DNA from: JAANXG01 sp963731035
GTDB taxonomy: Bacteria > Pseudomonadota > Gammaproteobacteria > Arenicellales > JAANXG01
DNA length: 64,000 nt
Reading direction: 5' to 3'
Assembly (NCBI GenBank): GCA_963731035.1
Contig: CAVSUY010000007.1
Location: forward strand, 208,797 to 272,796
In this document: piece after piece, positions 52,519-61,584 of the stretch
Numbering within the stretch: position 1 is the first letter of the stretch
How the letters are laid out: each line of letters starts with the position of its first letter
Notes under the pieces: generated by a model
Databases searched by the model: none
Seen by the model: only the letters and a program-made list of their open reading frames with translations
Told to the model about the DNA's origin: nothing
Translations under genes and position numbers: made by a program

Positions 52519-52847
52519 TATCGATTACCTGCGGCACCATGCGGATGTACCTTGGCGTCACCAGGGCGAATCCCCGGGATAAGGGCGCCGGAATAGGACA
52601 CGACAATCAGCAGGGAGTGCACGCAGGATGCTCTCAGGGCCAAGCGGCTGGTCGCACTCTACCCTCCCATCAACACGCCATTTCATCACCTGGACGCGGC
52701 CTAAACCGCCTATCGCCTGTCAGGTATGTGGGTTGTTCTTCTTATCCGTTGAATGACGCTCGGAGAAGGTATCGAAGCATTGGGACATCAACAGGACCAG
52801 GACTGGGGAGCGGAAAGCGGGCGGACTAACAAGACGTCCTCACCGGC
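52519..52847. other. intergenic stretch, nothing recognised
   Basis: A 96-codon plus frame (52539-52829) is present, with no ribosome site or family features. It shows no repeats. Confidence 0.35.
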
Positions 52848-53568
52848 CTAAGTGGTTTCCGGCAGCACGTAGACAATGCCGCGTGTCCCGGTAAAGGCCG
52901 GACGCACGATATTCTCGAAGAACGTCGCCGGAACATTGATGCAGCCATAGGAAATGCGGTTGTCCAGCGGCGTCGGACTGGCCAGGCGTTCCGCGCGGCG
53001 CTCCTTGGGCGTGCCCTTGACCACAGGGTGCATGGAAATGGCGTTGTCGTAGTCCACCCAGAGAACTTCCTTCCCGCGCAGATCACGGCCCAGTGTGGCC
53101 ACGAAACGGCCGGAGGGCGTCGTGCGCTCCTCGGGGCGGATGAGCGACATCGCCCGAGTGCCGATACCGGGGACAGAGACATCACCCCGCGCCATGCCGA
53201 CCAGCGCGGCGGCTGCGCCGCGGAGCCTTCCGCCCGGATCGAAAACAAAGACTCTGGCGTCCGTTTTGTCGACGACTGCGAACGGCAGGTCGCGGTTGTC
53301 ATCCGAATCGACCACCCAGTCGGCTTTTTCCCGAGCCGCGGACGATGCACGCGCCGGGCCAAATTTCGCCCGCTTTGGAACGTCCGTTTCGACGGGTTGC
53401 GGCGCGATGGTTAACACCGTTGGTGCGGCTTCAGGGGCCATCCAGTGAGCGGTTCGAGTTGGACATTTGCACGGCGTCGTCCGCGACGGTCGCCGCAGGG
53501 AGCATAAGACTACCGGCCAGCAGGCCAAGGCAAAGGGCTTCGCCAATGACCGCCGCGACCGAGCGCAT
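52848..53568 (-). pseudogene. L,D-transpeptidase (YkuD), frameshifted near the signal peptide
   Basis: Frame one, from ATG 53568, gives a signal peptide (AAVIGEALCLGLLAGSLMLPAATVA) and DDAVQMSNSNRSL, then stops at 53431. Frame two, entered near 53440, continues EAAPTVLTIAPQPV and the YkuD domain: FVFDPGGRLRGAAAALVG, DNAISMHPVVKGTP (the HxxV entry), and DNRISYGCINVPATFFENIV with the catalytic Cys of the SYGCINV motif (S/T-x-G-C-I/H-x). The two frames overlap at one indel. It would crosslink peptidoglycan or link lipoprotein to it, if functional. Confidence 0.75.
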
Positions 53569-54007
53569 GGAGCTTATGCGATGATGCCGCAACACAACTG
53601 TTGCCGGCCGCCGAGCTGTGTGTTGGTCACCGGCAGCCGCAATACCGGCCATCGAACCGGCGAACATCGCCACGTCGCCTGCCTTGATTGACGCCTTGAT
53701 CGACGGGCAGTGCGGCGCGAGCCACGCGACCACGGCAGGTTCAGTGCGACCCGCACGACAATGTTCCTGCACACTGGAATACTCGATTTCTCAAAATCCA
53801 ACTCACACGCGCGCGGTTGGACCACCTAAAATTCAACCATCGAGAAGGCAACGCCTGCAGATCGCGCGCGAGTCTGACCGGGTTTCAGGCCTCCGCGGCT
53901 GTCTCGTCAACCGGCCGGATGTATTCGTCCGGTAAGGTCCCGACTTCCCCCTTCGTCCCCCGAAACGCACTTTCGATCGATCGGGGGCCGGGAGGGGGCA
54001 GCGCTTC
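53569..54007. other. intergenic stretch, no supported gene
   Basis: Several frames cross it on both strands (one of 105 codons, 53618-53935), but they are rich in Arg/Ser/Pro with no ribosome site, and none recalls a family. No repeats were recognised. Confidence 0.35.
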
Positions 54008-54199
54008 TCAATTTCGGTCGGGCTTAGGCTTCAGGGCCGGCTCCTCGTTCATGACTGGTTCCGGTTCCGGTGCCGGTGCCGTTGACGCTACCGGCGCGGG
54101 CTCCGGTGCCGCGGCTATGTTCTTTGTGCCCATGCAACCCGCGAGGGTCACGGACAGCGCGGCGGCGACGACTAGAATGCTGTTCGTCAGAATCTTCAT
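54008..54199 (-). CDS. small lipoprotein
   Basis: 63 residues from ATG 54199 with AGGAGTAATGGC upstream. KILTNSILVVAAALSVTLAGC is a lipoprotein signal with lipobox VTLAGC. The short mature part is Pro/Glu/Ala-rich (APEPAPVASTAPAPEPEPV, then ALKPKPDRN). Such small lipoproteins with P-E-P-A tails usually sit in the outer membrane with an extended tail into the periplasm. The gene lies between the L,D-transpeptidase and a Crp/Fnr regulator. Confidence 0.75.
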   Translation of the reverse strand: MKILTNSILVVAAALSVTLAGCMGTKNIAAAPEPAPVASTAPAPEPEPVMNEEPALKPKPDRN

Positions 54200-54421
54200 G
54201 CCATTACTCCTGTACTTTTTGGTACTTTTTGGAATCAAAGTGGCGACGACGCCATAGTCGTCGTGACTTGTGGTCTGTGCTACGAGACCGAACATCTGAC
54301 TTTGAAGCATGAGTCAAATCATCCGGCTTCGTCGGTTCGCTGTCGCACACAGCGCCGGAATCGAGTATCCACCCCACGCCGCCTGATTCGGACCGGCGGT
54401 GGTCGGCCTTACGGGAAGTTC

Positions 54422-55129
54422 TCAGGAGAACAGGCGAGCGTAATTGTCGACCGTCGTCCCGTAGCACTCGCAGGATGCAGCCTCTAGCCCTCGGCGGGAG
54501 ACGATGGTGATCTCGCCGCGGGCGTAGCGAATGAGCCCTCTTTTCTGAAGCACGCCAGCGGCAATGGTAACCGCGCTCCTTCGCACGCCGAGCATGTCGG
54601 CGAGGAACTGGTGCGTGAGGTGGAAATGATCTGCATGCGCGCGGTCGTGCGTCATCAACAACCAGCGTACCAGGCGCGCTTCGACCTCGTGGAACCGGCT
54701 GCAGGCGGTCGTCTGAGACAGTTGTTCGATTCCCAGGTACAGGTACCGGTTGAGCGTGCGAAGCAAGCCGGGGCTGTCGCGCAACCCGACCCGGAACTGC
54801 GGGACAGTCATCCGCAATGCGGTTCCAGCTCCTTGAACGACGCCGCGCAGGGGCGCTGCACCGATTCCGAGCACCAACGTCGCTCCGAGCATACCTTCGT
54901 TGCCGATCATTCCGATCTCCAACGGTTGATGGCCGCTCACTATCTCCACTAGAGAAATGAAACCGGTCAGGGGAAAGTAGACCCGACGGTACGATTGATC
55001 CGGCTCACACAGGATGTCGCCGAAGGTCAGGTCCACCGGTTCGGCACGGGCCAGCACTCCGCGGCGTTCTTTGCTCGGCAGCCTGTCAATCAGGTGGTTG
55101 ACCACTCGTTCCGGCGATTTAACTGACAT
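54422..55129 (-). CDS. Crp/Fnr-family regulator 1
   Basis: 235 residues from ATG 55129. The N-terminal cyclic-nucleotide-type beta barrel begins LVEIVSGHQPLEIGMIGNEGMLG; the C-terminal helix-turn-helix is HQFLADMLGVRRSAVTIAAGVLQKRGLIRYARG. The effector is unknown; the usual Fnr cysteine cluster near the N terminus is absent. It ends ASCECYGTTVDNYARLF, a CxC with an aromatic, also seen in the next gene. It lies 169 bases from the second regulator on the same strand, and both face the FecR block. Confidence 0.85.
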   Translation of the reverse strand: MSVKSPERVVNHLIDRLPSKERRGVLARAEPVDLTFGDILCEPDQSYRRVYFPLTGFISLVEIVSGHQPLEIGMIGNEGMLGATLVLGIGAAPLRGVVQGAGTALRMTVPQFRVGLRDSPGLLRTLNRYLYLGIEQLSQTTACSRFHEVEARLVRWLLMTHDRAHADHFHLTHQFLADMLGVRRSAVTIAAGVLQKRGLIRYARGEITIVSRRGLEAASCECYGTTVDNYARLFS

Positions 55130-55298
55130 TGCCTCTTTCCAATGAAATGGATCAAGCCGCGAACGGTGCGGGAATGCCGCCGGGCGAACTCGACAATGCA
55201 GTCTGGCTGGGATTTGGGCGTTTATCTGTTCGTTATGACACAGAAGACCCGTGGTCGGGTTTGGCCGCGCGCCAAGGTGGCTCGAGCCACCTGCCGAT
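55130..55298. other. gap between the two Crp/Fnr genes
   Basis: 169 bases. No TTGAT-N4-ATCAA-type palindrome was recognised. Confidence 0.3.
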
Positions 55299-56021
55299 TC
55301 AATGGACGGGTTGCGGAGTGGGGCTTAGTCGATCGGTTTCCTTCTTGACCACACTGTAGCACTCGCAGCACAGCCGCTCGAGCTTCGGCCGGTCCAGGAC
55401 CGTAATGACGCCGCGCTTGTATTCGATCGCACCTGCGTCCTGCAGCTTGCCGGCGGCGTGAGTCACGCCCTCGCGACGCACGCCCAGCATGTTGGCGATC
55501 AGCTCCTGCGTCATATTCAGCTGGTTGCCCGGCAGGCGGTCCAGGGACAGCAGGATCCAGCGGCATAGCTGTTGATCAATCGAGTGGTGCCGGTTGCAGA
55601 CCGCCGTCTGGGCCATTTGCGTGATCAGGGCATGCGTGTAGCGCAGCATCAGCAGGCGCAGGTCGGCATCGCGGTTGAACTCTTCCGTGAGCCGTTCCCC
55701 CGGCAGCCGGTAGGCGTATCCGGCGCTTTGCACGATCGCCCGGCTCGGGGTGCTTTCGCCGCCCATGAAAACGGCGATACCGACGATACCCTCGTTACCC
55801 ACCACCGATATCTCCGCCGAATCGCCGTCTTCCATTACGTACAGCAGCGATACGATGCTGTCGGTCGGGAAATAGACGTGGCGTGCGAAGTCCCCGGATT
55901 CATACAGCGCCTCACCGAGCGAGAGTTGGGTCCCCTCGAAATGCGGGAACAGACGTTCCTGAACGCTGGCCGGAATGGCGGCCAAGAGATGGTTGTGCTG
56001 GGGTGTCAGCGCTTCGGCCAT
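55299..56021 (-). CDS. Crp/Fnr-family regulator 2
   Basis: 240 residues from ATG 56021 (GAAGGGTACAGAA upstream; the frame is open further back). Barrel: YESGDFARHVYFPTDSIVSLLYVMEDGDSAEISVVGNEGIVGI. Helix-turn-helix: MTQELIANMLGVRREGVTHAAGKLQDAGAIEYKRGVITVL. It ends ERLCCECYSVVKKETDRL, sharing CECY with the adjacent paralogue. The two are diverged duplicates, each likely responding to a different effector; GNEG(M/I)(L/V)G is common to both. Confidence 0.87.
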   Translation of the reverse strand: MAEALTPQHNHLLAAIPASVQERLFPHFEGTQLSLGEALYESGDFARHVYFPTDSIVSLLYVMEDGDSAEISVVGNEGIVGIAVFMGGESTPSRAIVQSAGYAYRLPGERLTEEFNRDADLRLLMLRYTHALITQMAQTAVCNRHHSIDQQLCRWILLSLDRLPGNQLNMTQELIANMLGVRREGVTHAAGKLQDAGAIEYKRGVITVLDRPKLERLCCECYSVVKKETDRLSPTPQPVH

Positions 56022-56123
56022 TTCTGTACCCTTCGCAGCAGGGGTTTTCGATTGTACCACAAGTACGGGAGTACGCGGCGTACGGAACCGAACAGTACGC
56101 GAGCTGAAAACAAGGATCGGACC
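56022..56123. other. short gap before the lmo0937-like gene
   Basis: CGGAACCGAACAGTACGCGAGC and AAGGATCGG before the next frame. It may contain the promoters of the divergent genes. No operator was recognised. Confidence 0.3.
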
Positions 56124-56276
56124 ATACTGGAAACTATTGCTGTCATCTTTCTGTCTTTTTGGGCGCTTGGGCTGCTTACAGCCAACAGCACGGGTGGACT
56201 CGCACATCTGCTCGTGGGCATAGCGGTGGTGATCTTAGCGTCCAGTCCCATGGGCCAAGAAGTACACCCAGAGTGA
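56124..56276 (+). CDS. lmo0937-family small membrane protein
   Basis: 50 residues reading (I)LETIAVIFLSFWALGLLTANSTGGLAHLLVGIAVVILASSPMGQEVHPE. Members of this family begin M-L-E-T-I-A-V-I and have two membrane helices separated by a Gly. The start here would be ATA (56124) or CTG (56127); no ATG or GTG is nearby upstream, and AAGGATCGG precedes it by about eight bases. Either a rare start is used or the start codon has mutated. It lies between Crp/Fnr 2 and the FecR protein gene. Confidence 0.55.
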   Translation: MLETIAVIFLSFWALGLLTANSTGGLAHLLVGIAVVILASSPMGQEVHPE

Positions 56277-56604
56277 CTGGCGTGTATGTGCCCGCGATGA
56301 GTAGAAAGATCGCGGAGTGCTCAATGACTCGAATGAATAGTTCCCGATTTCGGACCCTCCGGCAGTCTATTTCCTTAACAAAATTATCAAAAAACGGACG
56401 GAAACGGTCTGTGCGCTGGCGAACACTGAGTTCGATGTGATCTCAACAAAAAAAGCCGGCTGTGTGTGGTGGCGTACGGAACCGGGCTGGTATTGGGAAT
56501 ACATTCCAAGGTAATGCCCGCATTGCACGGCCTGGTCATTGTAGCCAGTGTGTCGTCGGTCGTGCGGGGAAATGATCAAGATCAAGTGATCAGAGGAATA
56601 CACC
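56277..56604. other. intergenic stretch upstream of the FecR/DUF6600 gene
   Basis: No gene. AGAGGAATACACC at the end is the ribosome site of the next gene. The rest holds A-rich stretches near 56386-56396 and 56449-56455. Confidence 0.4.
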
Positions 56605-58662
56605 ATGATGAATTCATTGCGCTTGCTTGCCCTTCTGGCCGTATTGCCGTTCTCCCCGTGGGCTATGTCAGTCGCGGGCGCCTCCTATGCCGACCCTCCG
56701 GAGCGGGTTGCCCACCTGGATGACATTCAAGGCGGTGTGAGCTACTCGCCTGCGGGTGAGAGCGAATGGTTCGGCGCGGTGCGCAATCGTCCACTGATCC
56801 GCGGAGATCGGCTCTGGACCGACCGCGGAGCCCGCGCGGAGCTTCAGGTCGGCAGTTCCGCTATTCGGCTCGACTCGAATACCAGTGTCGAAATCCTGGA
56901 CCTGGATGATCGTATCGTGCAGGTTCAGCTTACTCAGGGCAGGCTCGACCTGAGCGTGCGGCGTCTGTATTCCGGGCAGACGATTGAAGTGGACACGCCA
57001 ACATTGGCGTTCGTCATAAGTCATCCTGGACGCTATCGCGTAGGCGTCGATCCGTCCAGCGATGAAACCACCCTTGTGGTGTGGGAAGGCGCCGGCGAAG
57101 CCTACGGTGAACAGTCCAGCTTTCCCTTGCGCGCAGGCGATACAGTGCGTTTTTTCGGCACCGATCTACGCGATTACGAGATATACGGTCTACCACGTGA
57201 AGACGATTTCGATCGCTACTGTCTCTATCTCGATCGCCGTTTGGAACGCTCCGTGTCCCTGCGCTATGTCGACGACGATGTGGCGGGTTACGCGGATCTG
57301 GATGAGTATGGCAGCTGGCGCCCGGTACAGACCTACGGCAACGTATGGTTCCCCAGCCGCGTCGACTCTGATTGGGCGCCCTACAGGGACGGGCATTGGA
57401 TTTGGCAGGAGCCATGGGGCTGGACCTGGGTGGACAATGCGCCCTGGGGCTTCGCGCCCTCGCACTACGGACGTTGGGTCAACGTATCCAATCGCTGGGG
57501 CTGGGTTCCGGGGCCGCGCCACGTTCGCCCCGTCTACGCGCCCGCATTGGTCGCATTCGTCGGCGGCAGTGACTGGAGTCTGTCGCTTTCGTTTGGCGGG
57601 GGCGGCGGCTCCCCGGTCGGCTGGTTCCCGATCGGACCGCGCGAAGTCTACGTGCCGTCGTATCAGGCCAGCAGCGACTATTTCAGACGAGTGAACGTAA
57701 CTAATACGGTAATCAATAACACGACCATCACCAACGTCTACAACAATTATTCCAGAGGCGATATCAGCGTCAACCGCGTGGACTACACGAATCGCAGAGT
57801 CGCAGGTGCGGTGACAGCAGTTCCCAGGACCGTGTTCGAGAACGCGGAACCGGTGCGGCGTGCGGCGCTTCGCGTCGACCGCAGAGCCGCTACTACCGGG
57901 GAAATTACGCGTATTGCCCCGATTGCGCCGAGCGGACGCAGTGTGATCGGCGCCGGGAAGGCGGCCAAGGCGCGTCCATCACGTGAAGTGTTTGACCGCA
58001 AGGTTCTCGTGCGCAATGCACCACCACCCAGGGAGCGTCCGTTTGCGGCACGCGAGAAGGAGTTACGGAAGAATCCGGGGCGGGCACTGGAGCGCGGTGC
58101 CGTCACGTCCGCGCCAAGTCGCGACAATAAGACCGAACGGAAGAACGTGCGGGTGATTCCCAAACAAAGCGGCGCGGTAGATGCGCGGAAAGCAGGGTCC
58201 CAGCGCGGCACGACGAAGGGCGGCGGATCCTCTGTCGCGCCCGGACAGTCGCGTCCACCGAAGTCTGATACTAATAACAACGGTAAAGGCAAAGGGCAGA
58301 AGAGTGGGAACGATGGGCAGCAGCAGGGACAGCGCAAGACGGTCGAGCAGCAACCGGCCACAGCAACGTCAGCAAAAAGTCCAGCGCCCGACTGTCAAGC
58401 AGCAGCAGGCCACCGAGCAGCAGCCGGCCAAAGTGAACCAAAAGTGCCAGCGCCGACTGTTAAGCAACAGCAGGCCACCGAGCAGCAGCCGGCCACAAGT
58501 GAACCAAAAGTGCCAGCGCCCGACTGTGAAGCAACAGCAGGCCACCGAGCAGCAGCCGGCCAAACGTCAACCAAAAGGCCAGCGCCCGACTGTCGAGCAA
58601 CGGCAGGCCGTCGAGCAGCAGCCGGCCAAGCGTCAACAAAAAGTGCAGCTTCCGACTGTTAA
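56605..58662 (+). CDS. FecR/DUF6600-type secreted protein with repeat tail
   Basis: 685 residues as read. It has a signal peptide (LLALLAVLPFSPWAMSVAGASYA), then a FecR-type domain (VSYSPAGESEWFGAVRNRPLIRGDRLWTD, QVGSSAIRLDSNTSVEIL, about 30-170), then DUF6600-like aromatic repeats (DSDWAPYRDGHWIWQEPWGWTWVDNAPWGFAPSHYGRWV) and a long Arg/Lys-rich linker. From about 58330 the tail is repeats in which the reading frame slips; in the alternative frame the phrase RPTVKQQQATEQQPA recurs and reading continues to 58867. The true C terminus is uncertain. It is probably an envelope protein. Confidence 0.8.
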   Translation: MMNSLRLLALLAVLPFSPWAMSVAGASYADPPERVAHLDDIQGGVSYSPAGESEWFGAVRNRPLIRGDRLWTDRGARAELQVGSSAIRLDSNTSVEILDLDDRIVQVQLTQGRLDLSVRRLYSGQTIEVDTPTLAFVISHPGRYRVGVDPSSDETTLVVWEGAGEAYGEQSSFPLRAGDTVRFFGTDLRDYEIYGLPREDDFDRYCLYLDRRLERSVSLRYVDDDVAGYADLDEYGSWRPVQTYGNVWFPSRVDSDWAPYRDGHWIWQEPWGWTWVDNAPWGFAPSHYGRWVNVSNRWGWVPGPRHVRPVYAPALVAFVGGSDWSLSLSFGGGGGSPVGWFPIGPREVYVPSYQASSDYFRRVNVTNTVINNTTITNVYNNYSRGDISVNRVDYTNRRVAGAVTAVPRTVFENAEPVRRAALRVDRRAATTGEITRIAPIAPSGRSVIGAGKAAKARPSREVFDRKVLVRNAPPPRERPFAAREKELRKNPGRALERGAVTSAPSRDNKTERKNVRVIPKQSGAVDARKAGSQRGTTKGGGSSVAPGQSRPPKSDTNNNGKGKGQKSGNDGQQQGQRKTVEQQPATATSAKSPAPDCQAAAGHRAAAGQSEPKVPAPTVKQQQATEQQPATSEPKVPAPDCEATAGHRAAAGQTSTKRPAPDCRATAGRRAAAGQASTKSAASDC

Positions 58663-58710
58663 GCAACAGCAGGCCGCCGAGCAGCAGCCGAAGGATCAGC
58701 GTCAGCGCAA
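58365..58710 (+). repeat. tandem repeats of ~65 bases at the end of the FecR gene
   Basis: Five or so units, each with GACTGT-AAGCA(A/G)CAGCAGGCC, then ACCGAGCAGCAGCCGGCCA and a linker. Units differ in length by one or two bases, so successive units fall into different frames: units 1, 3, 4 and 5 read best in one frame and unit 2 in another. Good substrate for slipped-strand change. Confidence 0.85.
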
Positions 58711-58867
58711 GACTGCCGAGAAAAAATCCTCCGCCGCGAGTCAAAGGCAAGCCGCCTGCGTGCGCCAGGCAAGACTGCTGCACCAGGACGAGGGTCAGTG
58801 CTTTGAAAAGGCTCTTCAACAGAAGAACCCGTCCAACAGTAAAAATGTCGGCGAGAACCTCGAGTGA

Positions 58868-59092
58868 ATGTCGTTCTCGCGCGATGCCGCGCCTGACGGT
58901 GACCAGCCGGAGCGGCGGCGTGGCGTCTTTAAGAGCTATGGATATGGATCACAAATGCCGCCCCGAACACGTCCTCACGGGGTGGGACCGGTATAGGTGA
59001 AGATCCCGAAGGTGCGCTCGGGGCAATCGGGGTCCGAAGCGCATGCCGGGGAACTGGCGGTGGGCGGTGGCGCGAAGCCAGAACGAGGACGA
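58868..59092. other. gap between FecR gene tail and CsbD copy 2
   Basis: About 225 bases with no gene. No terminator hairpin was recognised. Confidence 0.3.
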
Positions 59093-59275
59093 TTATTTGT
59101 CGTTAACAGCATTCCTGACGTATTCTTTCAAGTCGCCATAAGCGGCTTGCACCTTGCCGCGCGTTTTCTGCATCCTGCCCTTGCGTGTCAAATCCTTGCT
59201 GAAAGCCTTGCCGGTGACTTCCTTCACTTTACCTTTGGCTTCGGTAATGTGTCCTCGCACCTGATCTTTGTTCAT
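59093..59275 (-). CDS. CsbD-family stress protein (copy 2)
   Basis: 60 residues from ATG 59275: MNKDQVRGHITEAKGKVKEV, then TGKAFSKDLTRKGRMQKTRGKVQ, AAYGDLKEYVRNAVNDK. It is the same family as 48110-48286; both keep MNKDQ, VTGKA and YGDLK. The two are likely paralogues of a stress-induced protein. Divergent upstream bases suggest independent promoters. Role unknown. Confidence 0.9.
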   Translation of the reverse strand: MNKDQVRGHITEAKGKVKEVTGKAFSKDLTRKGRMQKTRGKVQAAYGDLKEYVRNAVNDK

Positions 59276-59473
59276 AATGCTCTCCACTCCAGGTAGTGAA
59301 TGACAGCGTGAATGCAGGGGCCGGCCAGAACGTAAGCGTTGGCACCCGGCACTCACGATGGATAGTGACCACGCCTCGCACAACTTGTTCGCCGTGGCGT
59401 CTACGGTAGTCGCCGGCTGCCTCGATTGACGAGGCACGGTCGCTGAATGGGTCAATATTAGTGACTGGGCACA
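59276..59473. other. gap upstream of CsbD copy 2
   Basis: About 200 bases: 5' region of the CsbD gene and 3' side of the L,D-transpeptidase gene. Nothing recognised. Confidence 0.3.
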
Positions 59474-61114
59474 CTAGTTGTATAATGCTTGGGCGAGCTC
59501 CTTATCCCGTCCGTACACGTCGTTGCGGAAGTTGATGCTGCCGTCCGGCCCGACCCATGCTGTCCAGTAGAGAACGTGTACGGGCCAGGAGCGCTGGAGG
59601 CGGACGGTTTGCTCCGTTCGCTGGCGGGCGGCTTCAACGATGCTCCGCTCATCCCAGCCGCTTTGGTCCCTCAACAAGTACTGCGCAAGCTGCATTGGTT
59701 CTTTGAGACGGATACAACCATGGCTGAAATCCCGCGACGCGCGCGAGAACAAGGTTTTGGCAGGTGTGTCGTGCATGTACACATTGTATTTGTTCGGAAA
59801 CATGAATTTGACCTCGCCCAGGGCGTTTTGCGGCCCCGGCTCCTGGCGGAAGCGATAGGGGAAACCACTGGTAGCGACGCCGGACCAGTCGATACTCCAG
59901 GGGTCAAGAGGTACTTCGGGTTGGTCCCACCCACGGAATACCTTCATCGATTCCCGTGCAAGGTAGCCGGGATCCCGTTTGAGTGCCGGCAGTATCTCGT
60001 TTACGGCAATGCTTTGAGGCACGTTCCAGTACGGGCTGAAGACGAGATAGGTCAACAAGCCGGTAAATTCGGGAGTGGCGTGGTAGCGCTTTCCGACCAC
60101 TACCGGCATGGTCAGCCGTGTTTCGCCTTGTTCCACGAGCTGCATCTGGAAGGCGGCGATATTGACGGTAATGTAGTGGTCCCCCAGATCCTGCGGCAGC
60201 CAGCGCCAGCGTTCCATATTCAGTTCGATAGTTCGAATCCGCTGTGCCGCCGTTACGCCGAGCGATTCAATGGTTGCGGCTCCAACATCGCCGTCGGGCT
60301 CCAGGCCATGACGCATCTGGTAGTGGGTGACGGCCGCCTCGAGCTGGGCGTCGAATAGTTCCGGATCCGGGGAGGGCGTCGGGCCGGTCCAGTCGCCGCT
60401 TTGTAGCAGACGCAGGCGAAGTGCGGACACTCGGCCTGTGCGCATACCGGGCTTCAGGGTCTCGCCCGGCAGCACGGGTTTCAGGCCGCCGTCACGCTCG
60501 ATCTGGCGGTATCGCGCCAGCAACTCCCGCAGACGAAGGTAGTGAGGGTGCCGGGGCGCCAGGTGTTGAAGAGACGAGACCAGGCTGCCCGCATCCAGCG
60601 CTTCCTGTATGTATTTGGTCAGGTCGAGCTCCCGCGCTGACGACTCCCAGCCAGGGTATGGAGTAGCCGGCCAGATACGGCCCCGAAGCATGTCGGAGGC
60701 GTACGAGAGCACCGAGTCGGTCAGCAGCAGTTCCAAGTCCGCCGGCGCAAGCGGGAACCGGCCATCATCGTAGGCGGCAATCGCATGTTTCAACGTGGCG
60801 TAGGCGTAGTCCTGCGGACGCAATCCGTCCTGTTCGGCCGAGGCCAGCAATGAAGGAATGGCTCGCGCGGGCCCGAGCAGCTTTCCGTCGTGGAACCAGA
60901 GCGGTTCGTAAATGCGCCGGGCGTAAAAATCCTGGAGGGCGAGCACCGCCTGCAGCGGCCGACCGTTTACTGTAAGAGGTACGCCGGCGAGCTGATACTC
61001 GAGGCGCTCGCGCAGCTGTCCGATCAGTTCTGTGTCGCCGCTCGCGGCCGCTGGTGAAGGCGCCGCAATCAGCAGCCAGAAGGCACTGATGATTATGAGT
61101 CGATGCATGCCCAT
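59474..61114 (-). CDS. ldtD: L,D-transpeptidase, YcbB/LdtD type
   Basis: 546 residues, the usual length for the YcbB group. Signal peptide ISAFWLLIAAPSPAAA. The long N-terminal region has the scaffold typical of YcbB (LQDFYARRIYEPLWFHDGKLLG), a peptidoglycan-binding segment (AAVTHYQMRHGLEPDGDVGAATIESLGV), and the catalytic YkuD domain with NVYMHDTPAKTLFSRASRDFSHGCIRL: His and Cys of the HGC motif. It makes 3-3 (Dap-Dap) crosslinks in periplasmic peptidoglycan, bypassing penicillin-sensitive enzymes. Start ATG 61114 is kept; ATG 61108 is possible. Confidence 0.9.
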   Translation of the reverse strand: MGMHRLIIISAFWLLIAAPSPAAASGDTELIGQLRERLEYQLAGVPLTVNGRPLQAVLALQDFYARRIYEPLWFHDGKLLGPARAIPSLLASAEQDGLRPQDYAYATLKHAIAAYDDGRFPLAPADLELLLTDSVLSYASDMLRGRIWPATPYPGWESSARELDLTKYIQEALDAGSLVSSLQHLAPRHPHYLRLRELLARYRQIERDGGLKPVLPGETLKPGMRTGRVSALRLRLLQSGDWTGPTPSPDPELFDAQLEAAVTHYQMRHGLEPDGDVGAATIESLGVTAAQRIRTIELNMERWRWLPQDLGDHYITVNIAAFQMQLVEQGETRLTMPVVVGKRYHATPEFTGLLTYLVFSPYWNVPQSIAVNEILPALKRDPGYLARESMKVFRGWDQPEVPLDPWSIDWSGVATSGFPYRFRQEPGPQNALGEVKFMFPNKYNVYMHDTPAKTLFSRASRDFSHGCIRLKEPMQLAQYLLRDQSGWDERSIVEAARQRTEQTVRLQRSWPVHVLYWTAWVGPDGSINFRNDVYGRDKELAQALYN

Positions 61115-61425
61115 ACGCTTATTTTTCGGCGCACCAGGGTGTCGGATTCAGGGGTTTGGCGAGGCGAATGGGTAATCTGTACGGACAGGCCGGCCCATGT
61201 CAGCCTTGCCAGCGCGGTGTCTGGCACGGCGCGAGATAGTCACGATACGTGCGAGGGTACGAGTGATGTTGTCCAGCCACGTGTTCTGCCCGAGGCCGTG
61301 CAACGGCTGGTTGGGATTCATGCTGTATTGCTACCAATGGATCACAGATATCGGGGCGGTGAAGGCGACTGGGTCGACGTCCGGCGTCCCAATACTGCAA
61401 ACGACGATTTTGGTGTGAATCGCTC
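61115..61425. other. intergenic stretch, nothing recognised
   Basis: 311 bases between the L,D-transpeptidase start and the DUF3309-like stop. Short open frames exist on both strands but without ribosome sites or protein-like composition. Confidence 0.35.
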
Positions 61426-61584
61426 TTAAAGCTTGCCCAGCACCAGCAGGATCACGACCACTACCAGTATGAACCCGACAATCCCGCTGGGACCGTAGCC
61501 CCATCCGCGGCTGTGGGGCCAGCGCGGAATCGCACCGACCAGCACCAGCACCAGAATGATCAGCAGAATGGTTCCCAATGTCAT
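61426..61584 (-). CDS. DUF3309-like small membrane protein
   Basis: 52 residues from ATG 61584 with GGGAGGCATGAA upstream. TLGTILLIILVLVLVGAIPRW, then PHSRGWGYGPSGIVGFILVVVVILLVLGKL: two membrane helices with a short polar loop and GWGYGPSG, the hallmark of DUF3309. Family members are small, widely found and often stress-related; function unknown. Confidence 0.85.
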   Translation of the reverse strand: MTLGTILLIILVLVLVGAIPRWPHSRGWGYGPSGIVGFILVVVVILLVLGKL

